Notes: generated by a model not told the origin, from the letters alone. Positions 18,017 to 28,244 are shown, numbered from the stretch's first letter. The stretch: 64,000 bases of DNA from Methylopila sp. M107 (GCF_000384475.1 NZ_ARWB01000001.1:3872501-3936500); one strand, 5' to 3'. Translations and numbers: made by a program.

Positions 18017-19387
18017 GTGACACCGCCATTGGCTGCAGGCGTGGACGCCGCGACGGGCGCTTCGGCGCATACGACCGACATCCAGCGCGTGCTGACGCCC
18101 GCCGGCGCCGAGGCGTGGCTCGTCGAGGAGCGCACCGTCCCGGTCATCGCGGTCGAGATCGCGTTCCGTGGCGGTTCGGCGCAAGATCCGGCCGACAAGC
18201 CCGGCCTGGTCAACCTGATGACGACGCTGCTCGACGAGGGCGCCGGCGACATGGACGCCGACGCCTTCCAGGAGACGCTCGAGGAGAAGGCGATCGAGCT
18301 GTCGTTCGGCTCGAACCGGGACGGCGTCACGGCGAGCCTGCGCACGCTTCCCGAAAATCTCGACGAGGCGTTCCGGCTGCTTGGCGCGGCGCTCTCCACG
18401 CCCCGGTTCGACCAAGCCGCGGTCGACCGCATGCGCGGCCAGCTTTCCGCGCAGATCCGCCGCAACGCGCTGGACCCCGACGATCTCGCGGGCCGCACCC
18501 TGTTCGCCGAGGCGTTCCCGGACCACCCCTATGGCCGTCCGCCGCGCGGCACGGTCGAAAGCCTGGGCGCGATCGGCCGCGACGACGTCGTGGCGACGCA
18601 CAGGAAGCTCGTCGCCCGCGACAATGTCGTGATCGGCGCGGTGGGCGCGATCTCGAAAGACCAGTTGGCCGGGCTCGTCGACCGCCTGCTCGCGGGGCTG
18701 CCGGAGAAGGCCGAGCTCGTTCCGGTCGCGACCGTCGCGCCCGCGGGCGTCGGGCGGACCGAGATCGTCTCGCTCGACGTTCCGCAAAGCTCGGTGGTGT
18801 TCGGCCGGGCGGGGCCATTGCGCGACGCCGACGACTTCATCCCCGCTTATGTGGCGAACCACATTCTCGGCGGCGGCACCTTCTCGTCGCGCCTGTTCAA
18901 CGAGGTTCGCGAAAAGCGCGGGCTCGCCTATTCGGTCTACAGCTACCTGTCGCCCTACGATCATTCCGGCCTGATCCTCGGCGGCGTCGCGACCCGCAAC
19001 GACCGCGCCGGCCAGTCGATCGACCTGATCCAGGCGGAGATCCGCCGCATGGCGACGGACGGCCCGACCGAGACCGAGCTCGAAAGCGCGCGAAAATTCT
19101 TGATTGGCTCCTATGCGCTCCGGTTCGACACCTCGACCAAGATCGCGAACCAGCTCGTGCAGCTGCAGCTCGACCATCTCGGCATCGACTACATCGCGAG
19201 GCGCAACGCGCTCGTCGCCGCCGTGACGATCGACGAGGTGAGGGCGGCTGCGAAGACGCTGTTCGGCGACGGCGATCTGCTGGTGGTCGCGGTCGGCAAG
19301 CCGACCGGGCTGACGGGCGCGACCGTGCGTCCCGCGCCGGGCTCCGCCGAGATGCACAGCTCCGCCGAGATCGTCGGCGCGGCCTGA
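18017..19387 (+). CDS. M16 family peptidase-like protein, non-catalytic partner
   Basis: A 456-residue M16 protein. Where the catalytic partner has HFLEH, this one has LVNLMTTLLDEGAG, so the zinc ligands are missing. GGGTFSSRLFNEVREKRGLAYS is the conserved C-terminal-half signature that helps complete the active site of the partner. GTG 18017 is preceded by a GAGGA ribosome site about 6 nt upstream. It lies 44 nt after the catalytic subunit, and a heterodimer is expected by family precedent. Confidence 0.9.
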   Translation: MTPPLAAGVDAATGASAHTTDIQRVLTPAGAEAWLVEERTVPVIAVEIAFRGGSAQDPADKPGLVNLMTTLLDEGAGDMDADAFQETLEEKAIELSFGSNRDGVTASLRTLPENLDEAFRLLGAALSTPRFDQAAVDRMRGQLSAQIRRNALDPDDLAGRTLFAEAFPDHPYGRPPRGTVESLGAIGRDDVVATHRKLVARDNVVIGAVGAISKDQLAGLVDRLLAGLPEKAELVPVATVAPAGVGRTEIVSLDVPQSSVVFGRAGPLRDADDFIPAYVANHILGGGTFSSRLFNEVREKRGLAYSVYSYLSPYDHSGLILGGVATRNDRAGQSIDLIQAEIRRMATDGPTETELESARKFLIGSYALRFDTSTKIANQLVQLQLDHLGIDYIARRNALVAAVTIDEVRAAAKTLFGDGDLLVVAVGKPTGLTGATVRPAPGSAEMHSSAEIVGAA

Positions 19388-19397
19388 GCCAGCCGCC

Positions 19398-20027
19398 TCA
19401 CCGGCAGACGTCGATCAGGCCCATGTCGAGGTGGAAATGGTCGCGATGGGCCTCGTTCCAGTCGGGCGAGAGCACGCCGGCGAACAGCCCGCAGGCGCCG
19501 TCGCGGATCTCGCGCAGGAAGCGCCCCTCGGCCGGCTTGTCCCAGTCGGCCGCGACCGAAACCGACTTGCCGTTCCTGAGGTCGAACCCGGCCACGTCGA
19601 TCGCGTTGGCCGAGGCGTGCTGCGAGCGGACGCCCGGCCGGCCCGAAATGTCGCGGCAGCTGAAGGCGCCGAGCGTCCTCACCGTCGCGACCGGCGTGCC
19701 GAGCCTTCGAATCGCGGCCGGCTGCACGACCTGGCGCACCCATGTGGCGTAGGCGGCGGCGAGCGCGCAGCGCATGCGCGGCGTCGCGGCGAATTCGCCG
19801 CCGAGGATGACGGCGTCCTCATAGCCGCACCCGTCCCGCACCAGCCGCGGCGGCGCGAAGCTCGCCGGCATGTCGGAACGGACGAAAGCGCTCATGCAGG
19901 CCTCGGGCTGAGCCGAAAGCGCGCGCAGGCGCCATTGCGTGAGGACGCCCGGCTTTTCGCGCAGGTCGAGCGGCATGTAGCGGTCGAGGTCGGAGAACAC
20001 GATCGCGCCGGCGACGCCGCCGACCAA
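19398..20027 (-). CDS. Extensin-like C-terminal domain protein, start uncertain
   Basis: At least 209 residues. The segments ACMSAFVRSDMPASF, GCGYEDAVIL, TLGAFSCRDI, SQHASANAIDVAGF and HRDHFHLDMGL match the bacterial extensin-like_C family, whose His/Asp pattern resembles peptidoglycan DD-peptidases. The frame has no ATG at its 5' end. TTG 20027 gives a truncated hydrophobic segment, whereas reading upstream adds a basic stretch and a full membrane helix (WRLVGVALLGIGLVGG). The likely start is therefore a rarer codon, such as ATT 20150 or CTG 20081. It is convergent with the M16 pair and downstream of the DUF1674 gene. Confidence 0.75.
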   Translation of the reverse strand: MVGGVAGAIVFSDLDRYMPLDLREKPGVLTQWRLRALSAQPEACMSAFVRSDMPASFAPPRLVRDGCGYEDAVILGGEFAATPRMRCALAAAYATWVRQVVQPAAIRRLGTPVATVRTLGAFSCRDISGRPGVRSQHASANAIDVAGFDLRNGKSVSVAADWDKPAEGRFLREIRDGACGLFAGVLSPDWNEAHRDHFHLDMGLIDVCR

Positions 20028-20142
20028 GCCTATGCCGAGCAGCGCGACGCCGACGAGGCGCCAGACGATCGGCCGGCGCAGGCGCGCGGCCCGCGGCGGG
20101 CCGTCTCCGCCGGGCGGCCTGTCTGCCCGCGAGGTCTCGCTC

Positions 20143-20331
20143 TCAGAAATCGCTCGCGATCCCCTTGGCCTCCCAGTCGCCGTAGCGCACCGGATCCGGC
20201 CCCTTGCGGCCGTCGATCTCGCGGGTTCTGGCGAGCTCCGCCTCGATGCGCGCCTGATCGGCGCGACGGGCTTCGGCTTCCGCGAGCGCCCTGGCGGCGG
20301 CTTCGGTCAGGACTTTGGCGGTTTCGGGCAT
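20143..20331 (-). CDS. DUF1674 / succinate dehydrogenase assembly factor 4 family protein
   Basis: A 62-residue protein. The C-terminal block GRKGPDPVRYGDWEAKGIAS followed by DF is the DUF1674 (SdhAF4) signature. Eukaryotic members help load and protect flavinylated succinate dehydrogenase subunit A; the bacterial role is inferred by homology. The N-terminal half is an Ala/Glu/Arg helix. ATG 20331 is the only reasonable start. It is divergent from htpX and upstream of the extensin-like gene. Confidence 0.85.
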   Translation of the reverse strand: MPETAKVLTEAAARALAEAEARRADQARIEAELARTREIDGRKGPDPVRYGDWEAKGIASDF

Positions 20332-20454
20332 GATCGGCCCCCGATTGATGCGATGGTGAACGCCGCACGGTGGCGGCGCGGCGGAGCGGACTACATATAT
20401 GGAGCGCGCCGACTTCGGCGCGAAGGCGACCTGTCCAGGGAGTGAACGGCCGCG

Positions 20455-21441
20455 ATGAACTATTTCCGCACCGCAGTGCTGCTCGCGGGCCTGACCGCGC
20501 TCTTCATGGGCGTCGGATTCCTGATCGGCGGACGCGGCGGCATGATGATCGCCTTCGTGGTCGCCGCAGGCATGAACCTGTTCAGCTACTGGAACTCGGG
20601 CCGCATGGTGCTCTCCATGCACGGCGCCGAGGAGGTCGACGAACGCTCGGCCCCGGAGTTCTACGGGATGATCCGGGACCTCGCGGCGCGCGCCCAGCTG
20701 CCGATGCCCAAGGTCTACATCATGCACGAGGACCAGCCGAACGCCTTCGCGACTGGCCGGAACCCCGCAAACGCCGCCGTCGCCGCGACCACGGGCCTCC
20801 TGAACTCGCTGTCCAAGGAAGAGGTCGCGGGCGTGATGGCCCATGAGCTTGCGCATGTGAAGAACCACGACACGCTGATCATGACGGTGACCGCGACGAT
20901 CGCGGGCGCCATCTCGATGCTGGCGAATTTTGGCGGACTGTTCTCCTCCGGCAACCGCGAGAACGGCGGTTCGCCCTTCGGCATGGTCGGCTCGATCGCC
21001 ATGATGATCCTGGCGCCGATCGCGGCCATGATCGTGCAGATGGCGATCAGCCGGACGCGCGAATACGCCGCCGACCGGCTGGGCGCGGAGATCGTCGGCC
21101 GGCCCGAATGGCTCGCGACCGCACTCCAGAACATCGAGCGGCGGGCGCACCAGACGGAGAACTATTCGGCCGAAGCGAACCCCGCGACGGCGCACATGTT
21201 CATCATCAACCCGCTGTCCGGCATGGGCATGGACAACCTGTTCTCAACTCATCCGGCGACCGAGAACCGGGTCGCGGCGCTGATGGCGCTGTCGCGCGAG
21301 ATGGGCGGCGGCGGGCAGGCCTGGCGTCCAGCCACGGGCGCTGCGCCCCAGCGCGGCCCGGCCGGCGGCGATGCGCGCAATCCAGACCCCTGGGGCGGCG
21401 AGCGCGACGGCGGATCCAGACAAAGCGGGCCGTGGGGTTGA
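20455..21441 (+). CDS. htpX: Membrane zinc protease HtpX
   Basis: A 328-residue M48B protease of the inner membrane that degrades misfolded membrane proteins. Two N-terminal membrane segments are visible, then NAFATGRNP, the zinc motif HELAH at residues 130-134, two more hydrophobic stretches, and the downstream [10 protein letters not shown] that supplies the third ligand. The C-terminal 35 residues are Gly/Pro-rich and unconserved. ATG 20455 starts [10 protein letters not shown], typical for the family. The stop codon overlaps the likely start region of rsmB. Confidence 0.95.
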   Translation: MNYFRTAVLLAGLTALFMGVGFLIGGRGGMMIAFVVAAGMNLFSYWNSGRMVLSMHGAEEVDERSAPEFYGMIRDLAARAQLPMPKVYIMHEDQPNAFATGRNPANAAVAATTGLLNSLSKEEVAGVMAHELAHVKNHDTLIMTVTATIAGAISMLANFGGLFSSGNRENGGSPFGMVGSIAMMILAPIAAMIVQMAISRTREYAADRLGAEIVGRPEWLATALQNIERRAHQTENYSAEANPATAHMFIINPLSGMGMDNLFSTHPATENRVAALMALSREMGGGGQAWRPATGAAPQRGPAGGDARNPDPWGGERDGGSRQSGPWG

Positions 21442-22808
21442 GCCGACCCCCCGCCCGCAGCCCTTCCGGGCGCCCGAGGCACAATCCGAACGCGGCGCGG
21501 CAGCAGCCGGAGGCGCCGGGGCTGGCTGCGCGTCGCGTCGCGATCCGCCTCGTCGACGGCGTGCTGTCGCGCACGCGCGCGCTGGACGCGGCGCTCGAGG
21601 CCGAGCACGACCCGTCAGGCTTCCGCGCGCTCGATCCGCGCGACCGGGCGCTCGCGCGCGCCATCGCCGGCGCGACGCTGCGGCGGTTCGGGGCGCTCAA
21701 AGGGCTGATCGGGGCGCGGCTCGACAAGGGGCTGCCGAAGAAGGCCGGCGCGCTCGAGGCGATCCTTGCGACCGGCGCGGCGCAGCTGCTCTATCTCGAC
21801 GTGCCGGCCCACGCGGCCGTCGACCTCGCGGTTCAGTCGACGCGCGCCGACCCGGACGCCCGCCGTTACGCCGCGCTCGTCAACGCGGTGCTGCGCGGCG
21901 TTGCGAAGGAGGGCGCTCCGGAGCCCCGGTCCGGCGTCGACCTTCCCGGCTGGCTGTATGCGCGCTGGGAGAAGGCCTACGGGGCGGACACCGCCGCCCG
22001 CATCGCCGACAGCCTGCATCACGAGGCGGCGCTCGACCTCACCGTGAAGTCCGACGCCGCCGGCTGGGCGGAGCGGCTCGGCGGCGCGACGTTGCCGACG
22101 GGCGGCGTGCGGATCGCCTCCGGCGGCCTCGTGCCGGAGCTGCCTGGCTTTTCCGACGGCGCATGGTGGGTGCAGGACGCCGCCGCCGCGATCCCCGCGC
22201 GGCTGTTCGGCGACCTCAAGGACAAGCGCGCGATCGACCTTTGCGCCGCGCCCGGGGGCAAGACCGCGCAGCTCGCGGCCGCAGGCGCGGACGTGACGGC
22301 CGTCGACAAGTCGGCCGAGCGGCTGACCCGGCTCAACCAGAACCTGTCGCGCCTGAAGCTCTCCGCCGCGGCCCGTGTCGGCGACGCCGCCACCGCCCTG
22401 TTCGAGCCCGCCGACGCCGTCCTGCTCGACGCGCCCTGCAGCGCGACCGGCACGCTGCGCCGCCATCCGGACGTCGCGTGGATGCGCCGCGAGAGCGATA
22501 TTGCGAGCCTTGCGCGCCTCCAGGCCCAGCTGCTCGACGCCGCAGTCCGGGCGGTGAAGCCCGGCGGCCTGCTGGTCTACGGCGTCTGCTCGCTCGAACC
22601 GGAGGAGGGCGAGCGCCAGATCGCGGGTTTGCTCGCGCGCAATCCGCAGGTGCGTGTTGAGAAGGTCGCGCCGTCCGAGCTGCCGGGCCTCGAAGACGCA
22701 ATCGACGAGGAGGGCTGCGTCCGGACGATGCCGTTCCACCTCGCCAATGACGATCCGAAGCTCGGCGGGCTCGACGGGTTCTTCGCCGCGAGGCTGCGCG
22801 TCGGCTGA
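21432..22808 (+). CDS. rsmB: RsmB-type 16S rRNA (cytosine-C5) methyltransferase
   Basis: A protein of about 458 residues. The N-terminal NusB-like helical domain is followed by a SAM-binding fold with [15 protein letters not shown], motif [17 protein letters not shown] and motif [13 protein letters not shown], whose Cys residues act in m5C formation. RsmB methylates C967 of 16S rRNA in E. coli. No ATG starts the frame near the conserved region: GTG 21432 or TTG 21438 are likely, both overlapping the end of htpX. The frame open to 21108 lies within htpX and is shadow. Confidence 0.9.
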   Translation: MGLSRPPARSPSGRPRHNPNAARQQPEAPGLAARRVAIRLVDGVLSRTRALDAALEAEHDPSGFRALDPRDRALARAIAGATLRRFGALKGLIGARLDKGLPKKAGALEAILATGAAQLLYLDVPAHAAVDLAVQSTRADPDARRYAALVNAVLRGVAKEGAPEPRSGVDLPGWLYARWEKAYGADTAARIADSLHHEAALDLTVKSDAAGWAERLGGATLPTGGVRIASGGLVPELPGFSDGAWWVQDAAAAIPARLFGDLKDKRAIDLCAAPGGKTAQLAAAGADVTAVDKSAERLTRLNQNLSRLKLSAAARVGDAATALFEPADAVLLDAPCSATGTLRRHPDVAWMRRESDIASLARLQAQLLDAAVRAVKPGGLLVYGVCSLEPEEGERQIAGLLARNPQVRVEKVAPSELPGLEDAIDEEGCVRTMPFHLANDDPKLGGLDGFFAARLRVG

Positions 22809-22906
22809 ACGGACAGCGCGCGAATCGCGACACGGCGACGCAACTGTGCGATGATTCACGTCTCGCGTCGGGGGACGCGGCCCGCATCTCGAGGAGATTG
22901 GATCGG

Positions 22907-24649
22907 TTGGGGGCGTTCGGCGAAAATCTTCGCCTCGCCGCGCGCGTCGTCGCGCATGGCGCACGGACGAGCGGGCGGCGGCTCCTCGCCTCCGCCGCGG
23001 TGCGCCCGCCGGGCCGCGGCCCGGAAAAACTGCTGATCGCCCCGCAGGACCTGAGAACCAGCGACCCGACGATCGCGGCCGACATCTATGCGGGCCGCTA
23101 CGCCTTCGCGGGCCGCACGGTCTCGACCGGCGGCGCGTCGCCGTTTCTCGCCGCAGCGCCATCCCAGGACTGGGCCGCCGAGCTTCACGGCTTTGGCTGG
23201 CTGCGCCATCTCGAGGCCGCCGGCACGACGCTCGCGCAGGCCAATGCCCGTGCGCTGGTCGAGGAGTGGATTTCGCTGCGCGGCGGGCCGGACCCTGTCG
23301 CCCGCCAGCCGGAGGTCGCGGCGCGGCGGCTGATGTCCTGGCTCAGCCACTCGCCGCTCGTGCTGACGGCGGCCGACCGCCAGTTCCACCGGCGGTTCCT
23401 GAAGACGATCGCGCGCGAGACGCGCCTGCTCGCGCGCGCCGCGAACACGGCTCCGGACGGCGCTCCGAAGCTGACGGCCGCGGCGGCGCTCGCCTTCGCG
23501 GGGCTGACCCTGGCGGGCGAGGCCCGGCTGCAGCGCGCTTCTTCCAAGGCGCTGGCCGAGGAGATCGACCGCCAGATCCTGCCGGACGGCGGCCACGCCA
23601 GCCGCAATCCGGGCGATCTGGTCGAGCTTCTGGTCGATCTCATCCCGCTGCGGCTCGCCTATGCGGCGCGCAATCTGCCGCCGCCCCAGCCGCTCATCAC
23701 CGCGATCGACCGGATGACGCCGATGCTGCGCTTCTTCCGGCACGGCGACGGCGATTTCGCGCATTTCAACGGGGCGGGCGCGACCTCGGCCGATCTTCTC
23801 GCAGCGGTGCTGGCCCATGACGACGCCCGCGGGCTGCCGCTCGACGACGCGGCCCATTCCGGCTACCAGCGCATCGCCGCGGGCGACGCCGTCGTGCTCG
23901 TCGACGCAGGGCCCCCGCCGCCGTTTCCCCTGTCGGCGAACGCCCATGCGGGCTGCCTGTCGTTCGAATATTCGAGCGGCCCCGACCGCATCGTCGTGAA
24001 TTGCGGCGCGCCGCGCTTCGGCCGCGAGGACTGGGAGCGCGCGGCCCGCGCCACCGCGGCGCATTCGACCGCAACGATCAACGACGAAAGCTCCTGCCGC
24101 TTCACCTCCGGCGGCGTCCGGCGGCTCGTCGGGGCGCGCATCATGGCCGGCCCGACGGACGTGCCGGTCGCCCGCAAGCGCGAGGCGCGCGGCGTGACGC
24201 TGACCGCGAGCCATGACGGCTATGCGGCGCGCTTCGGCGTCGTGCACGAGCGGATGCTGACGCTGGCGCCGAACGGCGAGACTCTGTCGGGCGAAGACCT
24301 CTTCCGCGGCCCGGAAGGCGGCGCGCCGCATGTCGGCGAACAGCAGATCGCGGTGCGCTTCCACCTGCACCCCGCCATCAAGGCGAGCGTCACGCAGGAC
24401 GGGCGGGGCGCAGTGCTGGCGCTCGCCGACGGAACGGGATGGACGTTCGGCTCCGCGGACGCGGCGGTGACGCTTGAGGAGAGCGTGTTCCTGTCGGGCG
24501 CGCTCGGCCCGCGCCGCAGCGAGCAGATCGTGATCCGCGCGACCCTGCGCGCGGCGCTCCGCCTCGCCTGGTCGTTCGAGCGGATGCCTGCCGACGCCTC
24601 CAGGCGCCGGACGCCTTCCGTCGCGCAGTTCGCGCCGCTCCCCTTGTGA
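22907..24649 (+). CDS. Heparinase II/III family protein
   Basis: A protein of about 580 residues. The N-terminal helical part (DLRTSDPTIAADIYAGRYAF, WLRHLEAAGT) is followed by a C-terminal beta-sandwich with NAHAGCLSFEYSSGPDRIVV and NCGAPRFG, the hallmark of alphaproteobacterial heparinase II/III proteins. Such proteins are thought to cleave acidic polysaccharides, but the natural substrate of this branch is unknown. The start is not ATG. TTG 22907 lies 10 nt after GAGGAG, while TTG 22898 would be only 1 nt from it, so I prefer 22907. It follows rsmB by about 100 nt. Confidence 0.85.
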   Translation: MGAFGENLRLAARVVAHGARTSGRRLLASAAVRPPGRGPEKLLIAPQDLRTSDPTIAADIYAGRYAFAGRTVSTGGASPFLAAAPSQDWAAELHGFGWLRHLEAAGTTLAQANARALVEEWISLRGGPDPVARQPEVAARRLMSWLSHSPLVLTAADRQFHRRFLKTIARETRLLARAANTAPDGAPKLTAAAALAFAGLTLAGEARLQRASSKALAEEIDRQILPDGGHASRNPGDLVELLVDLIPLRLAYAARNLPPPQPLITAIDRMTPMLRFFRHGDGDFAHFNGAGATSADLLAAVLAHDDARGLPLDDAAHSGYQRIAAGDAVVLVDAGPPPPFPLSANAHAGCLSFEYSSGPDRIVVNCGAPRFGREDWERAARATAAHSTATINDESSCRFTSGGVRRLVGARIMAGPTDVPVARKREARGVTLTASHDGYAARFGVVHERMLTLAPNGETLSGEDLFRGPEGGAPHVGEQQIAVRFHLHPAIKASVTQDGRGAVLALADGTGWTFGSADAAVTLEESVFLSGALGPRRSEQIVIRATLRAALRLAWSFERMPADASRRRTPSVAQFAPLPL

Positions 24650-24734
24650 CGCGCCCTCGCGGCGACGCGCGCTTTCCGCGCAATGCCGGCGCGCAGATCT
24701 ACTCCTTCTCGAAGGCGCCTTGCCTCGCCACCTC

Positions 24735-24800
24735 GAAAAGTCTTATCTCATAAGCAACATATTACATCTTTTCGCTGTCAATTAGCGAAATCAACTCCCC
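24735..24800 (+). promoter_or_regulatory. AT-rich leader of the cysD operon with two inverted repeats
   Basis: This stretch is far richer in A and T than its surroundings. It holds CTTAT-CTC-ATAAG (24742-24754) and TTCGCT-N7-AGCGAA (24771-24789), the second only about 20 nt before the cysD start. Such dyads fit an operator or a LysR-type (CysB-like) site for a sulfur regulon. The identity of the regulator is inference, and no clean -35/-10 pair stands out. Confidence 0.5.
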
Positions 24801-24810
24801 GAGCAAGTGC

Positions 24811-25719
24811 ATGCCCTCAGGTTTGTCCACGCATCTCAAGCGGCTCGAAGCCGAATCCATTCACATCATCCGCGAAGTCGCGTCCGAGTTCCGCAACCCG
24901 GTGATGCTGTATTCGATCGGCAAGGATTCGTCGGTCATGCTTCATCTTGCGATGAAGGCGTTCTACCCGTCGAAGCCGCCGTTCCCGCTGCTCCATGTCG
25001 ATACCACATGGAAGTTCCGCGAGATGATCCAATTTCGCGACGAGACGGCGAAGCGGCTCGGGATCGACCTCATCGTCCACATCAACCAGGATGGGGTGAA
25101 GCGCGGCATCTCGCCGATCGCCTCGGGCTCCAACGTCCACACCCAGGTGATGAAGACGGAAGGCCTGCGCCAGGCGCTCGACGCCCATGGCTTCGACGCG
25201 GCCTTCGGCGGCGCGCGGCGCGACGAGGAGAAGAGCCGCGCCAAGGAGCGCGTGTTCTCGTTCCGCACCGCGAACCACGCCTGGGACCCGCGCAACCAGC
25301 GCCCGGAACTCTGGCGGCTCTACAACACGCGCGTGAAGCAGGGCGAGTCGATCCGCGTGTTCCCGATCTCGAACTGGACCGAGCTCGACGTCTGGCAGTA
25401 TGTGCAGGCGGAGGACATCCCGGTCGTGCCACTCTATTTCGCGGCGCAGCGCCCGGTGGTGGAGCGCGGCGGCACGCTGATCATGCGCGACGACGAGCGC
25501 TTCCCGCTGCTGCCGGGCGAGACGCCCGAGAAGAAGCTGGTGCGTTTCCGCACGCTCGGCTGCTATCCGCTGACCGGCGCGATCGAGAGCACGGCGACGA
25601 GCCTCGACGACATCATTGCGGAAATGCTGGCCTCCACCACCTCCGAGCGCCAGGGCCGACTGATCGACAGCGACGAGGCCGGCTCGATGGAGAAGAAGAA
25701 GCGCGAGGGGTATTTCTGA
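24811..25719 (+). CDS. cysD: Sulfate adenylyltransferase subunit 2
   Basis: A 302-residue PP-loop ATP pyrophosphatase-fold subunit that forms APS from ATP and sulfate, together with the CysN GTPase. Seen: the PP-loop [38 protein letters not shown] and the C-terminal [20 protein letters not shown]. Length matches the family. ATG 24811 follows an AT-rich leader with dyads. The stop codon overlaps the cysNC start (TGATG), so the two are translationally coupled. Confidence 0.97.
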   Translation: MPSGLSTHLKRLEAESIHIIREVASEFRNPVMLYSIGKDSSVMLHLAMKAFYPSKPPFPLLHVDTTWKFREMIQFRDETAKRLGIDLIVHINQDGVKRGISPIASGSNVHTQVMKTEGLRQALDAHGFDAAFGGARRDEEKSRAKERVFSFRTANHAWDPRNQRPELWRLYNTRVKQGESIRVFPISNWTELDVWQYVQAEDIPVVPLYFAAQRPVVERGGTLIMRDDERFPLLPGETPEKKLVRFRTLGCYPLTGAIESTATSLDDIIAEMLASTTSERQGRLIDSDEAGSMEKKKREGYF

Positions 25720-27620
25720 TGATACAGGCCGCTCCCCTCGCCTCGACGGCCGCGATCGCCGAGAGCGCCTCCGAAAAATCGCTGCTGCGCTTCATCACCT
25801 GCGGCTCGGTCGACGACGGCAAGTCGACCCTGATCGGGCGCCTGCTCTACGACACCAAGCTGATCTTCGACGACCAGCTCGCCGCGCTCGAGAAGGACTC
25901 GAAGAAGTACGGCACCACCGGCCCCGCGATCGACCTCGCTTTGCTGGTCGACGGCCTCGAGGCCGAGCGCGAGCAGGGCATCACGATCGATGTCGCCTAC
26001 CGCTATTTCGCGACCGCGCGGCGCACCTTCATCGTCGCCGACACGCCCGGCCACGAGCAGTTCACCCGCAACATGGCGACTGGCGCCTCGACGGCCAGCC
26101 TCGCCATCCTGCTGGTCGACGCGCGCAAGGGCGTGCTGACCCAGACGCGGCGGCACTCCTTCATCTGCTCGCTGCTCGGCATCAAGAACATCGTCGTCGC
26201 GATCAACAAGATCGACCTCGTCGACTACAACGAGGCCGTCTTCGACGAGATCGAGCGCGCCTATCGCGCCTTCGCCGAACCGCTCGGTTTCGAGCACGTC
26301 ACGGCGATCCCGATCTCGGCGCTCAATGGCGACAACGTCTCGACGCCCTCGACCAGCATGCCCTGGTACGACGGCCCGACGCTGATCGAGCATCTGGAGG
26401 AGGTCGACGTCGACACCGACCTCGCGGCCGGCCCGTTCCGGTTCCCGGTGCAGTGGGTGAACCGGCCGGACCTCAACTTCCGCGGCTTCTCCGGCACCGT
26501 CGCGTCAGGCCGGGTGCGGCCGGGCGACACGCTCGTGGTGAGCGGCTCGGGCAAGACCAGCAAGGTGACCCGCATCGTCACCATGGACGGTGATCTCGAC
26601 ATCGCGGAAGCCGGCGACAGCGTCACGATCACGCTCGCCGACGAGGTCGACATCGCGCGCGGCGACGTGCTGGCGCCTGCGAACGACCGGCCGGAGGTCG
26701 CCAACGGCTTTTCGGCCCAGCTGATCTGGATGGAGGAGGAGCGCCTGTTCCCCGGACGCTCCTACCTGCTCAAGCTCGCGACCCGGACCGTGCCCGCGAC
26801 CGTCACGACGCTGAAGCACAAGATCGACGTCAACACGCTCGACGAGCTCGCGGCGCGGACGCTGGCGCTGAACGAGATCGCCGAGGTCAACATCGAGACT
26901 GGGACCGCGATCGCGTTCGATCCCTACGCGCAGAACCGCGACACCGGCGCGTTCATCCTGATCGATCGCGAGACCAACGCGACCGCGGGCGCCGGCATGA
27001 TCCTGCACGGGCTTCGCCGCGCGACCAACATCCATCGCCATCACCTCAGCGTCGACAAGGCCGCGCGCGCGGCGGCGAAGCGCCAGAAGCCCGCGATCCT
27101 CTGGTTCACGGGGCTCTCGGGCTCGGGCAAGTCGACCATCGCGGACATCGTCGAGAAGAAGCTGTCGGTGCGCGGCCAGCACACCATGCTGCTCGATGGC
27201 GACAACATCCGCCACGGGCTCTCGAACGACCTCGGCTTCACGGACGGCGACCGGGTGGAGAACATCCGCCGCGTCGGCGAGGTGGCGAAGCTCTTCGTCG
27301 AGGCCGGCACGCTCGTCATCTGCTGCTTCATCTCGCCCTTCGAGGCGGAGCGCAGCCTGGTGCGGAGCTTCGTGGAGGAGGGCGAGTTCATCGAGGTGTT
27401 CGTCGACACCCCAGCCGAACTCTGCATCGAGCGCGATCCGAAGGGGCTCTACAAGCGCGCGCTTGCGGGCGAGATCCCGAACTTCACCGGCGTCTCCTCG
27501 CCTTACGAGCGGCCGGAAAACGCCGAGCTGCTGCTCCCGACCGAGTCCGACACGGCCGAGGCGCTCGCCGACCGGGTGATCGACCTGCTGCTCCAGCGCG
27601 GCCTGATCCAGCCGGAGTGA
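25719..27620 (+). CDS. cysNC: Bifunctional sulfate adenylyltransferase subunit 1 / adenylylsulfate kinase
   Basis: A 633-residue fusion. Residues 1 to about 440 are the CysN GTPase, elongation-factor-like, with P-loop GSVDDGKST, DTPGHEQF and NKIDLVD; it couples GTP hydrolysis to APS synthesis. The C-terminal part from about residue 455 is APS kinase (CysC), with GLSGSGKST near 464-472, DGDNIRHGL and FISPF; it phosphorylates APS to PAPS. The N/C fusion is common in rhizobial NodQ/CysNC proteins. The longer frame starting at 24807 only antisenses or shifts cysD and is not used. It is coupled to cysD. Confidence 0.97.
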   Translation: MIQAAPLASTAAIAESASEKSLLRFITCGSVDDGKSTLIGRLLYDTKLIFDDQLAALEKDSKKYGTTGPAIDLALLVDGLEAEREQGITIDVAYRYFATARRTFIVADTPGHEQFTRNMATGASTASLAILLVDARKGVLTQTRRHSFICSLLGIKNIVVAINKIDLVDYNEAVFDEIERAYRAFAEPLGFEHVTAIPISALNGDNVSTPSTSMPWYDGPTLIEHLEEVDVDTDLAAGPFRFPVQWVNRPDLNFRGFSGTVASGRVRPGDTLVVSGSGKTSKVTRIVTMDGDLDIAEAGDSVTITLADEVDIARGDVLAPANDRPEVANGFSAQLIWMEEERLFPGRSYLLKLATRTVPATVTTLKHKIDVNTLDELAARTLALNEIAEVNIETGTAIAFDPYAQNRDTGAFILIDRETNATAGAGMILHGLRRATNIHRHHLSVDKAARAAAKRQKPAILWFTGLSGSGKSTIADIVEKKLSVRGQHTMLLDGDNIRHGLSNDLGFTDGDRVENIRRVGEVAKLFVEAGTLVICCFISPFEAERSLVRSFVEEGEFIEVFVDTPAELCIERDPKGLYKRALAGEIPNFTGVSSPYERPENAELLLPTESDTAEALADRVIDLLLQRGLIQPE

Positions 27621-27728
27621 CGTGTCGTTCACCATCCCGCCCGGACGCCGGACAGCGTTAACGGGCGGGAGACGCGCGAGGCCCATCCTCCCCGCTTCGA
27701 TTTGCGGCGGCGGACGGGTGGGCGGCGC

Positions 27729-28244
27729 ATGCTGAAGACGGTGATCGTGGCTTCGTCCGTGATGGTCGGGGCCGCCTATATGGCGGGCGACGCGCTGCGC
27801 GACGCGATCGCGGTCGGCGTGCGGCCGCAGCAGCCGACGGTCGTGGCCCGCGCCGAACCCGAGCAGTCGAACGCAGGCAGCGTCTCGCTGAGGGCCGACG
27901 CCGACGGCCATTTCCGCGTCGACGCCTCGATCGGCTCGCGCAAGGTGCCGATGCTGGTCGACACCGGCGCGACGGTCGTGGCGCTCTCGTTCGAGAACGG
28001 CCAGCGCCTCGGCCTCGTCTCCGCCAACGACCGGTTCGACGCGCGCGTCTCGACCGCGAACGGCTCCGTCGGCGCGAAGCGCGTGGTGCTGCGCGACGTC
28101 ACGATCGGCTCGGTGCGCATCACCGACGTGCCGGCCGTGGTGCTGTCGCAGGGCGCGATGGACGGCGCGCTGCTCGGCATGAGCTTTCTAGGCCGGCTGA
28201 GGCGGCTGGAAACCTCGCGCGACAAGCTCGTGATGGAGCGCTGA
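27729..28244 (+). CDS. Retropepsin-like aspartic protease (TIGR02281 family)
   Basis: A 171-residue protein with an N-terminal hydrophobic anchor (MLKTVIVASSVMVGAAYMAG) and a single aspartic protease domain. The active-site loop VPMLVDTGATVVALS has the DTGA motif, and GALLGMSFLGRL near the C-terminus is the second family mark. One domain per chain means a homodimer is needed for activity, as in retropepsins. ATG 27729 is preceded by nine extra in-frame residues from 27702 that I leave out. The substrate is unknown. Periplasmic orientation is inferred from the anchor. Confidence 0.85.
   Translation: MLKTVIVASSVMVGAAYMAGDALRDAIAVGVRPQQPTVVARAEPEQSNAGSVSLRADADGHFRVDASIGSRKVPMLVDTGATVVALSFENGQRLGLVSANDRFDARVSTANGSVGAKRVVLRDVTIGSVRITDVPAVVLSQGAMDGALLGMSFLGRLRRLETSRDKLVMER

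Noticed and set aside
27650-27690. GTTAAC near cysNC end as a CtrA site
   Set aside because: Only one half-site is present; the TTAA-N7-TTAA spacing is absent.
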